64,000 bases of DNA from Lachnospiraceae bacterium (GTDB lineage: Bacteria > Bacillota > Clostridia > Lachnospirales > Lachnospiraceae): positions 1 to 64,000 of the forward strand of contig JAGKTY010000008.1 of the NCBI GenBank assembly GCA_021153185.1, given 5' to 3'. Shown here piece after piece: positions 25,905 through 34,142 of the stretch; position 1 is the stretch's first letter, and each line of letters starts with the position of its first letter. A program made the translations under genes and the position numbers. The notes beneath the pieces are model-generated. The model was not told where the DNA came from and did not search any database. It saw nothing but the letters and a program-made list of their open reading frames with translations.

Positions 25905-27719
25905 TTATTCAAAGAGTGCTTCAAACTCTTCTCTTGAAATGCGCTCTTTCTCAAGCAGAAGGTTTGCACAGGCATGTAATACCGCCTCGTTTTCTAAGAT
26001 GAGCGCTTTCGCTTTTGCATAGCAGTCATCAATGATGGCTTTCACTTCCCTGTCAATCTCACCTGCAACAGCCTCACTATGATTTCTGGCATGTGCAAGG
26101 TCACGGCCGATGAAGACCTCATCCTGGTCATCATCATAATCAATGACACCAATGTTGTCTGACATACCGTATCTCGTCACCATACGGCGTGCTCTCTGCG
26201 TTGCCTTCTTAATATCGCTCGAAGCACCGGTTGTGATATCATCAAAAATAATATCTTCGGCAATACGTCCGCCGAGTGCTACCATGATATCCTCCAGCAT
26301 TTGTCCTTTGGTCATAAACATATTGTCATTTTCCGGCAGATACATCGTGTATCCTGCTGCCCCTGCGCCTGTCGGAATAATCGAAACGGTGTAAACCGGA
26401 TCCGTGTGCGGGAGAACATGGCATAAAATAGCATGTCCGGCCTCGTGATAGGCAGTAATACGCTTCTCTTCATCGCTGACAATCCGGCTTCTTTTTTCTG
26501 CGCCGATTCCGACTTTGATAAACGCTTTCTTGATATCCTCCATGCGGATGAAGGCACGATTGTCCTTCGCAGAAAGAATTGCCGACTCATTTAGGAGATT
26601 CTCAAGGTCTGCACCTGTAAAGCCGGCGGTTGTCTGGGCAATTTGTTTCAAATCGACATCATCGCCAAGTGGTTTGTTTTTGGCGTGCACCTCCAAAATC
26701 TCTTCTCTTCCGCCAACATCCGGTCTTCCGACCGCAATCTTCCGGTCAAAACGTCCCGGACGCAAGATTGCCGGGTCCAAAATATCTACACGGTTTGTTG
26801 CCGCCATAACGATGATACCTTCGTTTTCTCCGAAACCGTCCATCTCTACAAGCAACTGGTTCAGTGTCTGCTCACGTTCGTCGTGACCGCCACCCATACC
26901 GGTTCCGCGGCGTCTTGCAACTGCGTCAATCTCATCAATAAATATGATACAAGGATGATTTTTCTTTGCATCCTCAAACAAGTCTCTCACACGGCTCGCT
27001 CCGACACCGACAAACATCTCTACGAAATCTGAGCCCGAAATAGAGAAAAATGGCACATTGGCTTCACCGGCAACTGCTTTTGCAAGGAGTGTCTTACCGG
27101 TTCCCGGAGGTCCTTCAAGCAAAACGCCCTTTGGAATTCTCGCGCCAACCTTCGTATATTTGGCAGGATCCTTTAAAAAGTCAATGATTTCTTCCAGCTC
27201 TTCTTTTTCTTCCTTAAGACCGGCTACATTTTTGAGCGTTATCTTATTGTTTTCACCCGTCGACATGCGTGCACGGCTTTTTCCGAAATTCATCATTTTG
27301 GCGTTGCCGCCACCTCCGGCTCCCGGCTGCGTGGTAATGAGAATAAAGAAAAAGACAAAAACAACAACAATAATGAGTATCGGTAAAACATCCTGTAAAA
27401 ACCAGTTATCCTGTGGGACACTGTCCATCTTATACTCGATGTCTTTTTTCTGTAATAATTGTTCCACCTCTGTAACATCTGACACATTCATGATCTCCTG
27501 CGTGCCATTTGTCAACACAAATTTGACAGTTCCAGTCGGAACCTCTTTGTTTGGGGTAATATATGCAGCAACGACTGCGCCGGCTTTGTAATCTGTCTCG
27601 AATTGTTTCCATGTATACCCTGTATCCGTCTGATTTAAATTGGATACCCACATAGCAATCAACATGAGTACCAGAATGAAAGCCAGGTAAAACCCTAATC
27701 CTTTTGCTTTTTTATTCAA
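25905..27719 (-). CDS. ftsH: ATP-dependent zinc metalloprotease FtsH
   Basis: Membrane-bound AAA+ protease that degrades unassembled membrane proteins and regulators. The 604-residue protein has two transmembrane segments (about 8-26 and 108-128) around an extracytoplasmic domain, Walker A GPPGTGKT, Walker B IIFIDEID, the second region of homology RPGRFDRK and zinc site HEAGH. The start is TTG at 27719, with AGGAGG eight bases upstream; no better ATG is nearby. It follows hpt by 28 bases, the same order as in Bacillus. Confidence 0.97.
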   Translation of the reverse strand: MNKKAKGLGFYLAFILVLMLIAMWVSNLNQTDTGYTWKQFETDYKAGAVVAAYITPNKEVPTGTVKFVLTNGTQEIMNVSDVTEVEQLLQKKDIEYKMDSVPQDNWFLQDVLPILIIVVVFVFFFILITTQPGAGGGGNAKMMNFGKSRARMSTGENNKITLKNVAGLKEEKEELEEIIDFLKDPAKYTKVGARIPKGVLLEGPPGTGKTLLAKAVAGEANVPFFSISGSDFVEMFVGVGASRVRDLFEDAKKNHPCIIFIDEIDAVARRRGTGMGGGHDEREQTLNQLLVEMDGFGENEGIIVMAATNRVDILDPAILRPGRFDRKIAVGRPDVGGREEILEVHAKNKPLGDDVDLKQIAQTTAGFTGADLENLLNESAILSAKDNRAFIRMEDIKKAFIKVGIGAEKRSRIVSDEEKRITAYHEAGHAILCHVLPHTDPVYTVSIIPTGAGAAGYTMYLPENDNMFMTKGQMLEDIMVALGGRIAEDIIFDDITTGASSDIKKATQRARRMVTRYGMSDNIGVIDYDDDQDEVFIGRDLAHARNHSEAVAGEIDREVKAIIDDCYAKAKALILENEAVLHACANLLLEKERISREEFEALFE

Positions 27720-27747
27720 TCCGTTATCCTCCTAATGCGCTGTCTGT

Positions 27748-28275
27748 TTATTCTGAAAGATGCACGATTCCAATATATGGAAGATTGCGGTATTTCTGCG
27801 CATAATCAAGTCCGTATCCGACAACGAACTCATCAGGAATCTCAAAGCCCGTGTAATCAACATGCACGTCCACAACCCTTCTCTCCGGCTTATCAAGTAA
27901 TGTACAAAGGCGCATGCTCTTTGGCTGACGCTCCTGCAACATATCGAGCAGATAACTGAGCGTTCTTCCGGAATCAACGACATCCTCAACAACAATCACA
28001 TTCTTGTCGCGAATCGGCTCATCAAGGTCTTTTACGATTTTGACAACACCGCTTGACTTTGTCTCTGTTCCATAGCTTGATACCTGCATAAAATCAAGCG
28101 ATACCGGCACGGTAATGCGTTTTGCAAGCTCACACATAAAGAAGCTTCCGCCCTTAAGCACACAGATCAGATGCACTTCCTGACCCGCATAGTCCTTGCT
28201 AATCTGCTCTCCTAATTCTTGAATTCTTTTGTCAACATTTTCTTCTGAAATCATAACAGAAATTGTTTCAGCCAT
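27748..28275 (-). CDS. hpt: Hypoxanthine phosphoribosyltransferase
   Basis: Purine salvage enzyme making IMP or GMP from hypoxanthine or guanine and PRPP. The 175-residue protein has the PRPP motif VVEDVVDSGRTL and the flexible-loop segment SSYGTETKSSG. ATG 28275 overlaps the tilS stop (TGATG) and has AGAGGAG upstream. An in-frame upstream extension lies within tilS and is not used. The tilS-hpt-ftsH order is conserved in Firmicutes, and in some species TilS and HprT jointly activate ftsH. Confidence 0.96.
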   Translation of the reverse strand: MAETISVMISEENVDKRIQELGEQISKDYAGQEVHLICVLKGGSFFMCELAKRITVPVSLDFMQVSSYGTETKSSGVVKIVKDLDEPIRDKNVIVVEDVVDSGRTLSYLLDMLQERQPKSMRLCTLLDKPERRVVDVHVDYTGFEIPDEFVVGYGLDYAQKYRNLPYIGIVHLSE

Positions 28276-29657
28276 CACTTTTCTCCTCTGATCGTAATCT
28301 CTAATATCCGTTTTGTCTGCTTTGTTACTTGATAAAAACTGCTCATACGATATCCGACCATCCATAAAACATGGGATTGCTCACATATCATTGCAATTTG
28401 CTGCCTTTGACTTGCCGGTATTTTTTCGTTGATCATATACGATTTCACTTTTTGGATATGGGTTTCATCCAAATAGAAAAAATCACCTGCCTGCCTTGTA
28501 CGGACAACTAAATGTCCATTTATTCTATCATAATCAAACCATTTCGTATACTGATTTTGTGGAATAATTGCCGATTTATCGTATAATTTGACCTCAAAAA
28601 TGAGTTCTCTTCCATCCGGCAAAACAATCTGTGTCTTCCCCTCGTCCGGACATACCTTCGTTTGCATGATAACATCCTGCTTCTCTGTCTTTGTTCCCCG
28701 GGCAAACAGCACGCCCCCGTATGTGCGTCTTGCAACCATTTCATACGGTAAATCTACCTGTTTTCCGACTTGCTTATGAAACAGGGAAAGGACATCCTGT
28801 ACGTGAATATAACCTAAATCCTTACGGTTACCGCTTACCTGCTGCATCACATCCAAAAGCAGTGCCTGTTGCATATATGTGTGCTCACAAAAAAGTGCAT
28901 CCGACACTACAACGCCTTCTTTCGTGTTTAACGTACATCTCTCCTTACACGAACTGCATGCAGCTTCCAAAAAATCCTGTGCATCCCGGCAAATGCCTGC
29001 CGTCATTGCCATATGCTCTATGACGGCATCGCTGATTTTGTCCTGCAATCGCGGCAGTACCTCATTGCGAAGACAATTGCGCGTGTAGTCATTTTGCAAA
29101 TTGGTCTCATCAATTACATAGTGTAACCCTTCCGATGCAATGTATGCCTCAATCTGCGATCTCGTCACACAAAGCAGCGGATGGATGATATCCCCGTTTT
29201 TTGGACGTATGCCGCCAAGTCCTTTCATGCCCGTACCGCGGCACAGATGAAACAGCACCGTCTCTGCCTGGTCGTTTTTATGATGGGCAAGCGCGATTTT
29301 GTCCGCGCAGGTTTCCTTTAAAACGGTCCGAAAAGCGTGCATGCGCACATCCCTTCCTGCCTCCTCGATGGTCATCCTGCGCTCCCCGGCATAGACCGCC
29401 ACATCTTCTGAAACGACGTAGAACGGAATGTTTCTTTCATGACAAAAAGAGCGCGCAAATGATTCATCCCTGTCTGCCGTCTTTCGCAGTCTGTGATTCA
29501 CATGAACCGCACTGACGGTAATACCAAGCGCACTCTGATGCCTCCACAATGTATTGAGAAGACAAACCGAATCCGCGCCACCGGAGAACCCGACAAGAAT
29601 ATGCTCGCCCTTCGTCATCATATGCATTTTTTGGATATAGTTACATACGTCTTTCAC
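28275..29657 (-). CDS. tilS: tRNA(Ile)-lysidine synthase
   Basis: Modifies C34 of tRNA-Ile(CAU) to lysidine so that it reads AUA. The 460-residue protein has the PP-loop SGGADS about 25 residues from the start, HVNHRLR, a central helical domain and a C-terminal TilS_C domain. The start codon is GTG at 29657, supported by the conserved N-terminal length. No clear Shine-Dalgarno sequence is seen, so the start is less certain than the gene. It lies 38 bases downstream of spoIIE and overlaps hpt. Confidence 0.94.
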   Translation of the reverse strand: MKDVCNYIQKMHMMTKGEHILVGFSGGADSVCLLNTLWRHQSALGITVSAVHVNHRLRKTADRDESFARSFCHERNIPFYVVSEDVAVYAGERRMTIEEAGRDVRMHAFRTVLKETCADKIALAHHKNDQAETVLFHLCRGTGMKGLGGIRPKNGDIIHPLLCVTRSQIEAYIASEGLHYVIDETNLQNDYTRNCLRNEVLPRLQDKISDAVIEHMAMTAGICRDAQDFLEAACSSCKERCTLNTKEGVVVSDALFCEHTYMQQALLLDVMQQVSGNRKDLGYIHVQDVLSLFHKQVGKQVDLPYEMVARRTYGGVLFARGTKTEKQDVIMQTKVCPDEGKTQIVLPDGRELIFEVKLYDKSAIIPQNQYTKWFDYDRINGHLVVRTRQAGDFFYLDETHIQKVKSYMINEKIPASQRQQIAMICEQSHVLWMVGYRMSSFYQVTKQTKRILEITIRGEK

Positions 29658-29695
29658 ACCATAACTATATTCTTTTTGGCTGTAAAAAGCAAGTT

Positions 29696-30871
29696 TTATC
29701 CCCGCTCACAAATATTGACAACAATCACGGTCATATCGTCGGCAATCCGTCCGCTCGAGGCCATTGTCGCCATTGTCAATATTTTTGCCGCAAGACTTTT
29801 TGGTTCGCTGTCATGCATTTTTGCAAGCGCTTCCGTAAGCTTTTCACCACTTTCATCACCGAGTGCTTCCAAAATACCGTCTGACACAAGTACGATTTGA
29901 TCCTGGTCCGATACATAAAACCGTGCACTCTCTCCAAAGCTGCCGGGAATGATACCGAGCGGAAGCGCTTCAATTACCTTTCTTTCCACCTTATCCCGCC
30001 TTATTACAAACAGCGGCGCTGCTCCGCTTTTCCGTATGGTCGCTTCCCCTGAATACAAATCAAGCAGCATACAGTCTACAGAAACAGTCCGAAGCTTTCT
30101 GCAGCGCATACACAAAATATCATTTACCTGACAGGTCGCATCCTTAAGCGTCATACCTGCTTCCAAAAGCTTATCCAATAACTCCAATGTAAACGCCGCA
30201 TCCTCCCCTGCTACCTCCCCGGAGCCCATTCCATCTGCAAGGGCCAAAAGACTCCTTCCGTCCGCGTAGTCAGAATATATAAAGTAATCTCCCGATACCT
30301 GTTCTCCTTCTTTTACCGCCTGCGCTTTTCCGACGTAATACTGATAATAGAGCTCCTCCCTGAGCACAATGCATTCCTTTTTATGATGAATATATGCCGG
30401 GTTATCGACATCCGGAACAAGCGGTTTGTGAATGATAGAGCTGACAAACTCTGCAAGCTCATTGGTTGAAAAATAGTCACCTTCTTTCGCCATACAACAG
30501 ATTTCCATCTTGATTCGTGCGTAATTTTGCCTGCTGACCCGGATATCCTCTACAATCAAATCATTTTCTGTTAATTTCCTCATTAACTTTTTGATATATT
30601 TTTCATACCCCTCCACAGGCTCTATCGACTCATCTGCCATATTTTCAAGGAGATGTGAAAGACTTCTCAGCTGCCCTTCCATAATTTTACTCTGTTCATT
30701 TGAAAGGTTCTCCTGCCAAATCCGTTTCCGGTCTTTTCCGGAAGAAATGGTTTTCTCTTCGCTATAATAATCAGACAACTCCTCCAAAATCTGCGCATAA
30801 AACAACAAACGCTTCTGCCCTCTGATCGACAAGTAAGGTTCTCTTGATTTTGTAACCGTATCTTTATTCAC
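29696..30871 (-). CDS. spoIIE: SpoIIE-type serine phosphatase lacking the membrane domain
   Basis: PP2C-family phosphatase expected to dephosphorylate SpoIIAA and release sigma-F in the forespore. About 391 residues are present: a helical regulatory region (about 15-150) followed by the PP2C domain with LALADGMGSGEVAGEDA, VDCMLLDLYSGEA, VLVSDGILEALGD and DDMTVIVV. Standard SpoIIE is about 800 residues with ten transmembrane helices first; none are here, and a terminator and promoter sit directly upstream. I start at GTG 30871, with AAAGGAG upstream. Position before tilS-hpt-ftsH matches spoIIE. It could instead be a soluble SpoIIE paralogue. Confidence 0.85.
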   Translation of the reverse strand: MNKDTVTKSREPYLSIRGQKRLLFYAQILEELSDYYSEEKTISSGKDRKRIWQENLSNEQSKIMEGQLRSLSHLLENMADESIEPVEGYEKYIKKLMRKLTENDLIVEDIRVSRQNYARIKMEICCMAKEGDYFSTNELAEFVSSIIHKPLVPDVDNPAYIHHKKECIVLREELYYQYYVGKAQAVKEGEQVSGDYFIYSDYADGRSLLALADGMGSGEVAGEDAAFTLELLDKLLEAGMTLKDATCQVNDILCMRCRKLRTVSVDCMLLDLYSGEATIRKSGAAPLFVIRRDKVERKVIEALPLGIIPGSFGESARFYVSDQDQIVLVSDGILEALGDESGEKLTEALAKMHDSEPKSLAAKILTMATMASSGRIADDMTVIVVNICERG

Positions 30872-30904
30872 GCATTCCTTATCTCCTTTCCCTGTGCTAC
30901 CTAC

Positions 30905-30937
30905 AGTATATTCCGGTAAACCGAAGAAAAACGTCAA
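30905..30937 (-). promoter_or_regulatory. Candidate spoIIE promoter with long spacer
   Basis: On the minus strand TTGACG (30932-30937) and TATACT (30905-30910) are separated by 21 bases. The Bacillus spoIIE promoter also has a 21-base spacer and needs Spo0A. The -35 overlaps the T-run of the divIC terminator. Confidence 0.4.
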
Positions 30938-30974
30938 AAAAGGTAGGAATCATCAAATTAATTGATTCCTACCT
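30935..30974 (-). terminator. Terminator of the hup-proximal sporulation/division operon
   Basis: AGGTAGGAATCA (30963-30974, minus strand) pairs perfectly with 30941-30952 and a T-run follows. The stem includes the divIC stop codon. Confidence 0.9.
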
Positions 30975-31271
30975 CTTGATACGAAACACAATCTCACCCG
31001 GATGCACAAGTCCTAATTTCTCCTTGGCAACCTCTTCGATATATGCATCTGTCTTTGTATAATTTTTGAGTGCCTCAAGCTGCTGGCTACGTTGCTGCTG
31101 CTCGGCAATCTGTTCATTTAACTCGGCAATACGTTCCTGGTATGTATCCTGTTTTGCCTTCAGCGTCATTCCGTTGTAGGAAACTGCCACCAATAATAAG
31201 AACACAACAATACCGACCAGAAACATACTGAAGCGATCTTGACTCTTCGTCTGAAAAGCTCTATGTCTCAT
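30969..31271 (-). CDS. divIC: DivIC/FtsL-like septum formation initiator
   Basis: A 100-residue bitopic division protein. It has a basic cytoplasmic N-terminus, one transmembrane helix (about 16-36), a coiled coil (about 40-75) with Gln and Leu heptads, and a C-terminal segment with VEEVAKEKLGLVHPGEIVFRI typical of the DivIC family. It overlaps yabQ by 11 bases, so it is translationally coupled. The order yabP-yabQ-divIC matches Bacillus. Confidence 0.9.
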   Translation of the reverse strand: MRHRAFQTKSQDRFSMFLVGIVVFLLLVAVSYNGMTLKAKQDTYQERIAELNEQIAEQQQRSQQLEALKNYTKTDAYIEEVAKEKLGLVHPGEIVFRIKR

Positions 31272-31734
31272 CTGTCTTCTCCCCCGCGCACGTTGCCTGC
31301 TTACGAAGCTTAACGCGTTTACATAACGTAATCATAACCAATTTTTTTATGTCAGTCAACTTTTTTTTAAGCCAGAAAATTGGCATAAATAGCCACTTTA
31401 GGAAGTGTATCACTATATCTAGTATCTGTTTACATAAATTTGCAAAACAATCTACAAAATGTTCTTTTACAATTTTTTTGTAAATTTTAATTCCCAGGCA
31501 CGCACCTGCAATTGCAAAATACCTTGGGATACCATCATTGAGCCTGTATAGCATCGAATAAAACCCATACAGGGAAACCATCCAAAATAATCCGTCTTCC
31601 ACTGCAATAAAAAAATTGTTATGTACGAACACACGCCGAAGGACACGGATATTGTCATAGACAAAGGTCAAAACAATCCCGCACATGATATACTCGCCAA
31701 AAAAACGTAAGTCAATGCCGATATTTTCACTCAC
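31261..31734 (-). CDS. yabQ: Spore cortex biosynthesis protein YabQ
   Basis: A 157-residue membrane protein with about three to four hydrophobic segments and the YabQ phrase MCGIVLTFVYDNIRVLRRVFVH, followed by a basic C-terminal tail. In Bacillus YabQ is needed for cortex formation and sits in the outer forespore membrane. The start is GTG at 31734, sharing one base with the yabP stop codon (TAGTG). Identification rests on motif and conserved order. Confidence 0.9.
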   Translation of the reverse strand: MSENIGIDLRFFGEYIMCGIVLTFVYDNIRVLRRVFVHNNFFIAVEDGLFWMVSLYGFYSMLYRLNDGIPRYFAIAGACLGIKIYKKIVKEHFVDCFANLCKQILDIVIHFLKWLFMPIFWLKKKLTDIKKLVMITLCKRVKLRKQATCAGEKTDET

Positions 31735-32021
31735 TAACGAAACAACCTGCTGATGAAGCCTTCTCCCTTGCTACCATAAGAAGCTGTGTCGGTATAGGTA
31801 AGGCTGTCAATCCTTCCTTCTACGTCGATTTCGCCTTTTTCCAGGGAAAGCCTGTTTACATGCAAGTCATTTCCCTTTATGGTAAGCATTCCTAACTCCG
31901 TCTCAAGTAACACCGTAGCCAGATCAAAACTGATGACGTCCAATACGCCTCCTATTTGACATGTTTTTCTTCCAATGAGACACAGCTTGTGTGATTTTTG
32001 TGCGTTTGATAACTCTTCCAA
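31734..32021 (-). CDS. yabP: Sporulation protein YabP
   Basis: A 95-residue protein of the YabP/YqfC family, with the family's R-K-x-C-x-I-x-G-V-x-D/E-V-x-S-F-D core and GxLTIKGxDLHVxRL. It has no membrane segment. In Bacillus it is expressed under sigma-E. The start is TTG at 32021, with AAGGAGGGG eight to nine bases upstream. It shares one base with yabQ, so the two are coupled. Confidence 0.92.
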   Translation of the reverse strand: MEELSNAQKSHKLCLIGRKTCQIGGVLDVISFDLATVLLETELGMLTIKGNDLHVNRLSLEKGEIDVEGRIDSLTYTDTASYGSKGEGFISRLFR

Positions 32022-32078
32022 AATAAAAACCCCTCCTTTTTCTACTGTCTAGTATATTAGGCGGGGCATAAGCTTATG

Positions 32079-32318
32079 CTAGATATATTGAAACATTTCT
32101 TTGGCTTCTTCTTTCCGTACGGTCTCCGCTACCGTGAGCACTTCAACCGTCACGTCTTTATTGCCGAAATTGATTGTAATTTTATCGCCTACCTTTACAT
32201 CCTGCGATGCCCTGGCAACCTTTCCGTTAACCATCACACGACCCGCATCACACGCCTCATTTGCAACGGTTCTTCTCTTTATCAATCTGGATACTTTTAA
32301 ATATTTATCTAATCTCAT
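32079..32318 (-). CDS. rqcP: S4-domain RNA-binding protein RqcP
   Basis: A 79-residue S4-domain protein. RqcP (YabO/YlmH-type small Hsp15 homologue) works with RqcH to add alanine tails to nascent chains on stalled 50S subunits. The S4 motif MRLDKYLKVSRLIKRRTVANEAC is complete. ATG 32318 has AAGGAG at good spacing; an upstream in-frame extension lies in the hup terminator. It sits between hup and yabP as in Bacillus. A 14-bp palindrome at 32066-32079 covers the end of the gene. Confidence 0.9.
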   Translation of the reverse strand: MRLDKYLKVSRLIKRRTVANEACDAGRVMVNGKVARASQDVKVGDKITINFGNKDVTVEVLTVAETVRKEEAKEMFQYI

Positions 32319-32330
32319 CCCATTCTCCTT

Positions 32331-32364
32331 AAAAAAAAGAGATGAGGCAATTCTCATCTCTTTT
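32331..32364 (-). terminator. Terminator of hup
   Basis: AAAAGAGATGAG pairs perfectly with CTCATCTCTTTT around six bases, with a T-run of eight on the minus strand. The rqcP ribosome binding site follows directly, so readthrough may feed rqcP. Confidence 0.9.
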
Positions 32365-32392
32365 AAGCATTCTAATTGAAAACGATAACAAA

Positions 32393-32668
32393 TTAAGCGT
32401 TTACTAAATCTTTTAATGCTTTACCAGCTTTGAATTTAGGTGCTTTAGAAGCTGCAATCTTCATAACATCACCTGTCTGAGGATTTCTACCCTCTCTAGC
32501 TGCTCTCTCAGATACTTCGAATGTACCGAAACCAACTAACTGGATTTTGTCACCTTTCTTAAGCTGCTCTGCAACAACGTCTGTAAAAGCTTTTAATGCT
32601 TTCTCTGCGTCCTTTTTAGATAAATCAGCCTGCTCAGCCATAGCTGCTACTAATTCCTGTTTATTCAT
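32393..32668 (-). CDS. hup: HU family DNA-binding protein
   Basis: A 91-residue histone-like protein that bends and compacts DNA. Diagnostic features are MNKQELVAAMAE at the N-terminus, GFGTFEVSERAAREGRNPQTG with the Pro that intercalates DNA in the beta arm, and the C-terminal PKFKAGKALKDLVN. AGAGGAGGAA precedes the ATG. It has a consensus promoter and its own terminator, as expected for an abundant protein. Confidence 0.97.
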   Translation of the reverse strand: MNKQELVAAMAEQADLSKKDAEKALKAFTDVVAEQLKKGDKIQLVGFGTFEVSERAAREGRNPQTGDVMKIAASKAPKFKAGKALKDLVNA

Positions 32669-32723
32669 TTTTATTCCTCCTCTTACTGAGTTTGTATTTA
32701 ACGTCTCCTAACGCCTAAATATA

Positions 32724-32752
32724 TTTATACTTGCATTTTCTCCCTTTGTCAA
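32724..32752 (-). promoter_or_regulatory. Promoter of hup
   Basis: On the minus strand TTGACA (32747-32752), 17 bases and TATAAA (32724-32729). Confidence 0.85.
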
Positions 32753-32799
32753 GAAAAAATACCGATTTTGTGCGTTTTTCCAAAGATTTTTATCGCTTA

Positions 32800-34122
32800 T
32801 TAGTCAGATTTTATCAAATCGGAAAAAGAATATGAGACATCTTTGGATTGTCCATCAATTGACAACGTATAACTCCTTGTCTGATATCCGCTCTTACGTA
32901 CCGAAATCGTATGCTCCCCTTGTTTTTTGGGAAAGCTTGTCGGAATTAATCCAACATAATTATCATCGACATAAAGCTCTGCCCCTACCGGTGCGTCAAT
33001 ATTGACAACATAGCCATCTGTAGCCGGTTTTATGACATTATTTTGGGAAACACTGTTGTCAGAGACCGGCTTGTTTGTATCTGCTTTATTGCCGCTGACG
33101 TCGGTCTTTGGCCGTTCCATCACAACGTTAATGGTCGCCGATTCCTCCGAAACCCTGAAATACTTCGTTATTGTTGCATATCCATCCGCCCTGCATGTTA
33201 TTTTGTGAAGACCGTATGTCAGCGAAATCGGATCGCTGTAATCTACCTGCTCCCCATCTATATAAAGCGTTGCGCTCTCCGGCGTAATTGTGAAAATAAG
33301 GCGACCTGTCTTTGCCGGTTCTGTGGACGTCACCTTTGCGACCGTTGTTGCATCAACAGACACCTCTTCTCCTCTTGCGATTGTCACTTCCTTCGTTCCC
33401 TGCACATCCCCTTTTGATAAAAGCATTGTATAGGTGCCTTCCGGAACCGTAAGCAGCATCCCCTTCGTAACAGGGCGGATAAAGCTTTGTCCGAGCTCAA
33501 TCCATCCATCTTCAAACGCCTCTGCATTTTCGAGCCTTAAATATCCATGCCCTTTTGCAATATCGATACTGTAAACCGTATGTCCGATTGCCGAAACGGT
33601 AAGCACATCCTGATCACTGATTTCCATCAGTTCTATCTTTTTGCCCTCCGAAATAACAGGCATCGTCTCATGCATCGTGTAGGTCTCTCCGTGAAAGGTG
33701 ATCTTATGACCGGCTTTATTGATTGAAAATGGCGTTACATTTTGGTATACATCCGCCTCTTTGTGCAGATAGATGCCTTTCGCTTCTTTTTTTTCATGCA
33801 AAAATGTGACGGTAAGCAATGCACCTTCCTGAATCTGTCCGATAACGAGCTCTGTTCCGTTTTTATCCTGTATTGTCGTTGCACCCGTGTAAGACAAGCG
33901 GTATGTTTTGCCCGTCTCAACATTTTGCAAATAAAGCTCTTTTTTTGCCTCATTGACGTCAATTAACACCGCTTCGTCGATAGAATCCGCCATGCTTGCA
34001 TCATATGTACTTTCTTCTATGACCGGCTCCTGTTTTGCAGTCGTAACCGGCGTCTTTGCACTACAGCCCACTAACATAAGCGACAACAGCACAAAGCCCC
34101 ATGTTTGTTTTTTCATATGCAT
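32800..34122 (-). CDS. PEGA-domain lipoprotein
   Basis: A 440-residue exported lipoprotein. The signal peptide ends LMLVGC with lipidated Cys20. A long beta-rich region of unknown type (about 50-270) follows, then two PEGA domains: GRLIFTITPESATLYIDGEQV (about 280-345) and GYVVNIDAPVGAELYVDDNYVG (about 375-435). They are joined by a linker with KPVSDNSVSQN. PEGA domains are thought to bind surface components, but no ligand is known. The start at 34122 has AAGGA seven bases upstream. It lies just downstream of a CotS-like gene, so a spore or cell-surface role is possible. Confidence 0.83.
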   Translation of the reverse strand: MHMKKQTWGFVLLSLMLVGCSAKTPVTTAKQEPVIEESTYDASMADSIDEAVLIDVNEAKKELYLQNVETGKTYRLSYTGATTIQDKNGTELVIGQIQEGALLTVTFLHEKKEAKGIYLHKEADVYQNVTPFSINKAGHKITFHGETYTMHETMPVISEGKKIELMEISDQDVLTVSAIGHTVYSIDIAKGHGYLRLENAEAFEDGWIELGQSFIRPVTKGMLLTVPEGTYTMLLSKGDVQGTKEVTIARGEEVSVDATTVAKVTSTEPAKTGRLIFTITPESATLYIDGEQVDYSDPISLTYGLHKITCRADGYATITKYFRVSEESATINVVMERPKTDVSGNKADTNKPVSDNSVSQNNVIKPATDGYVVNIDAPVGAELYVDDNYVGLIPTSFPKKQGEHTISVRKSGYQTRSYTLSIDGQSKDVSYSFSDLIKSD

Positions 34123-34142
34123 TATTCATTCCTTATCTCTTT

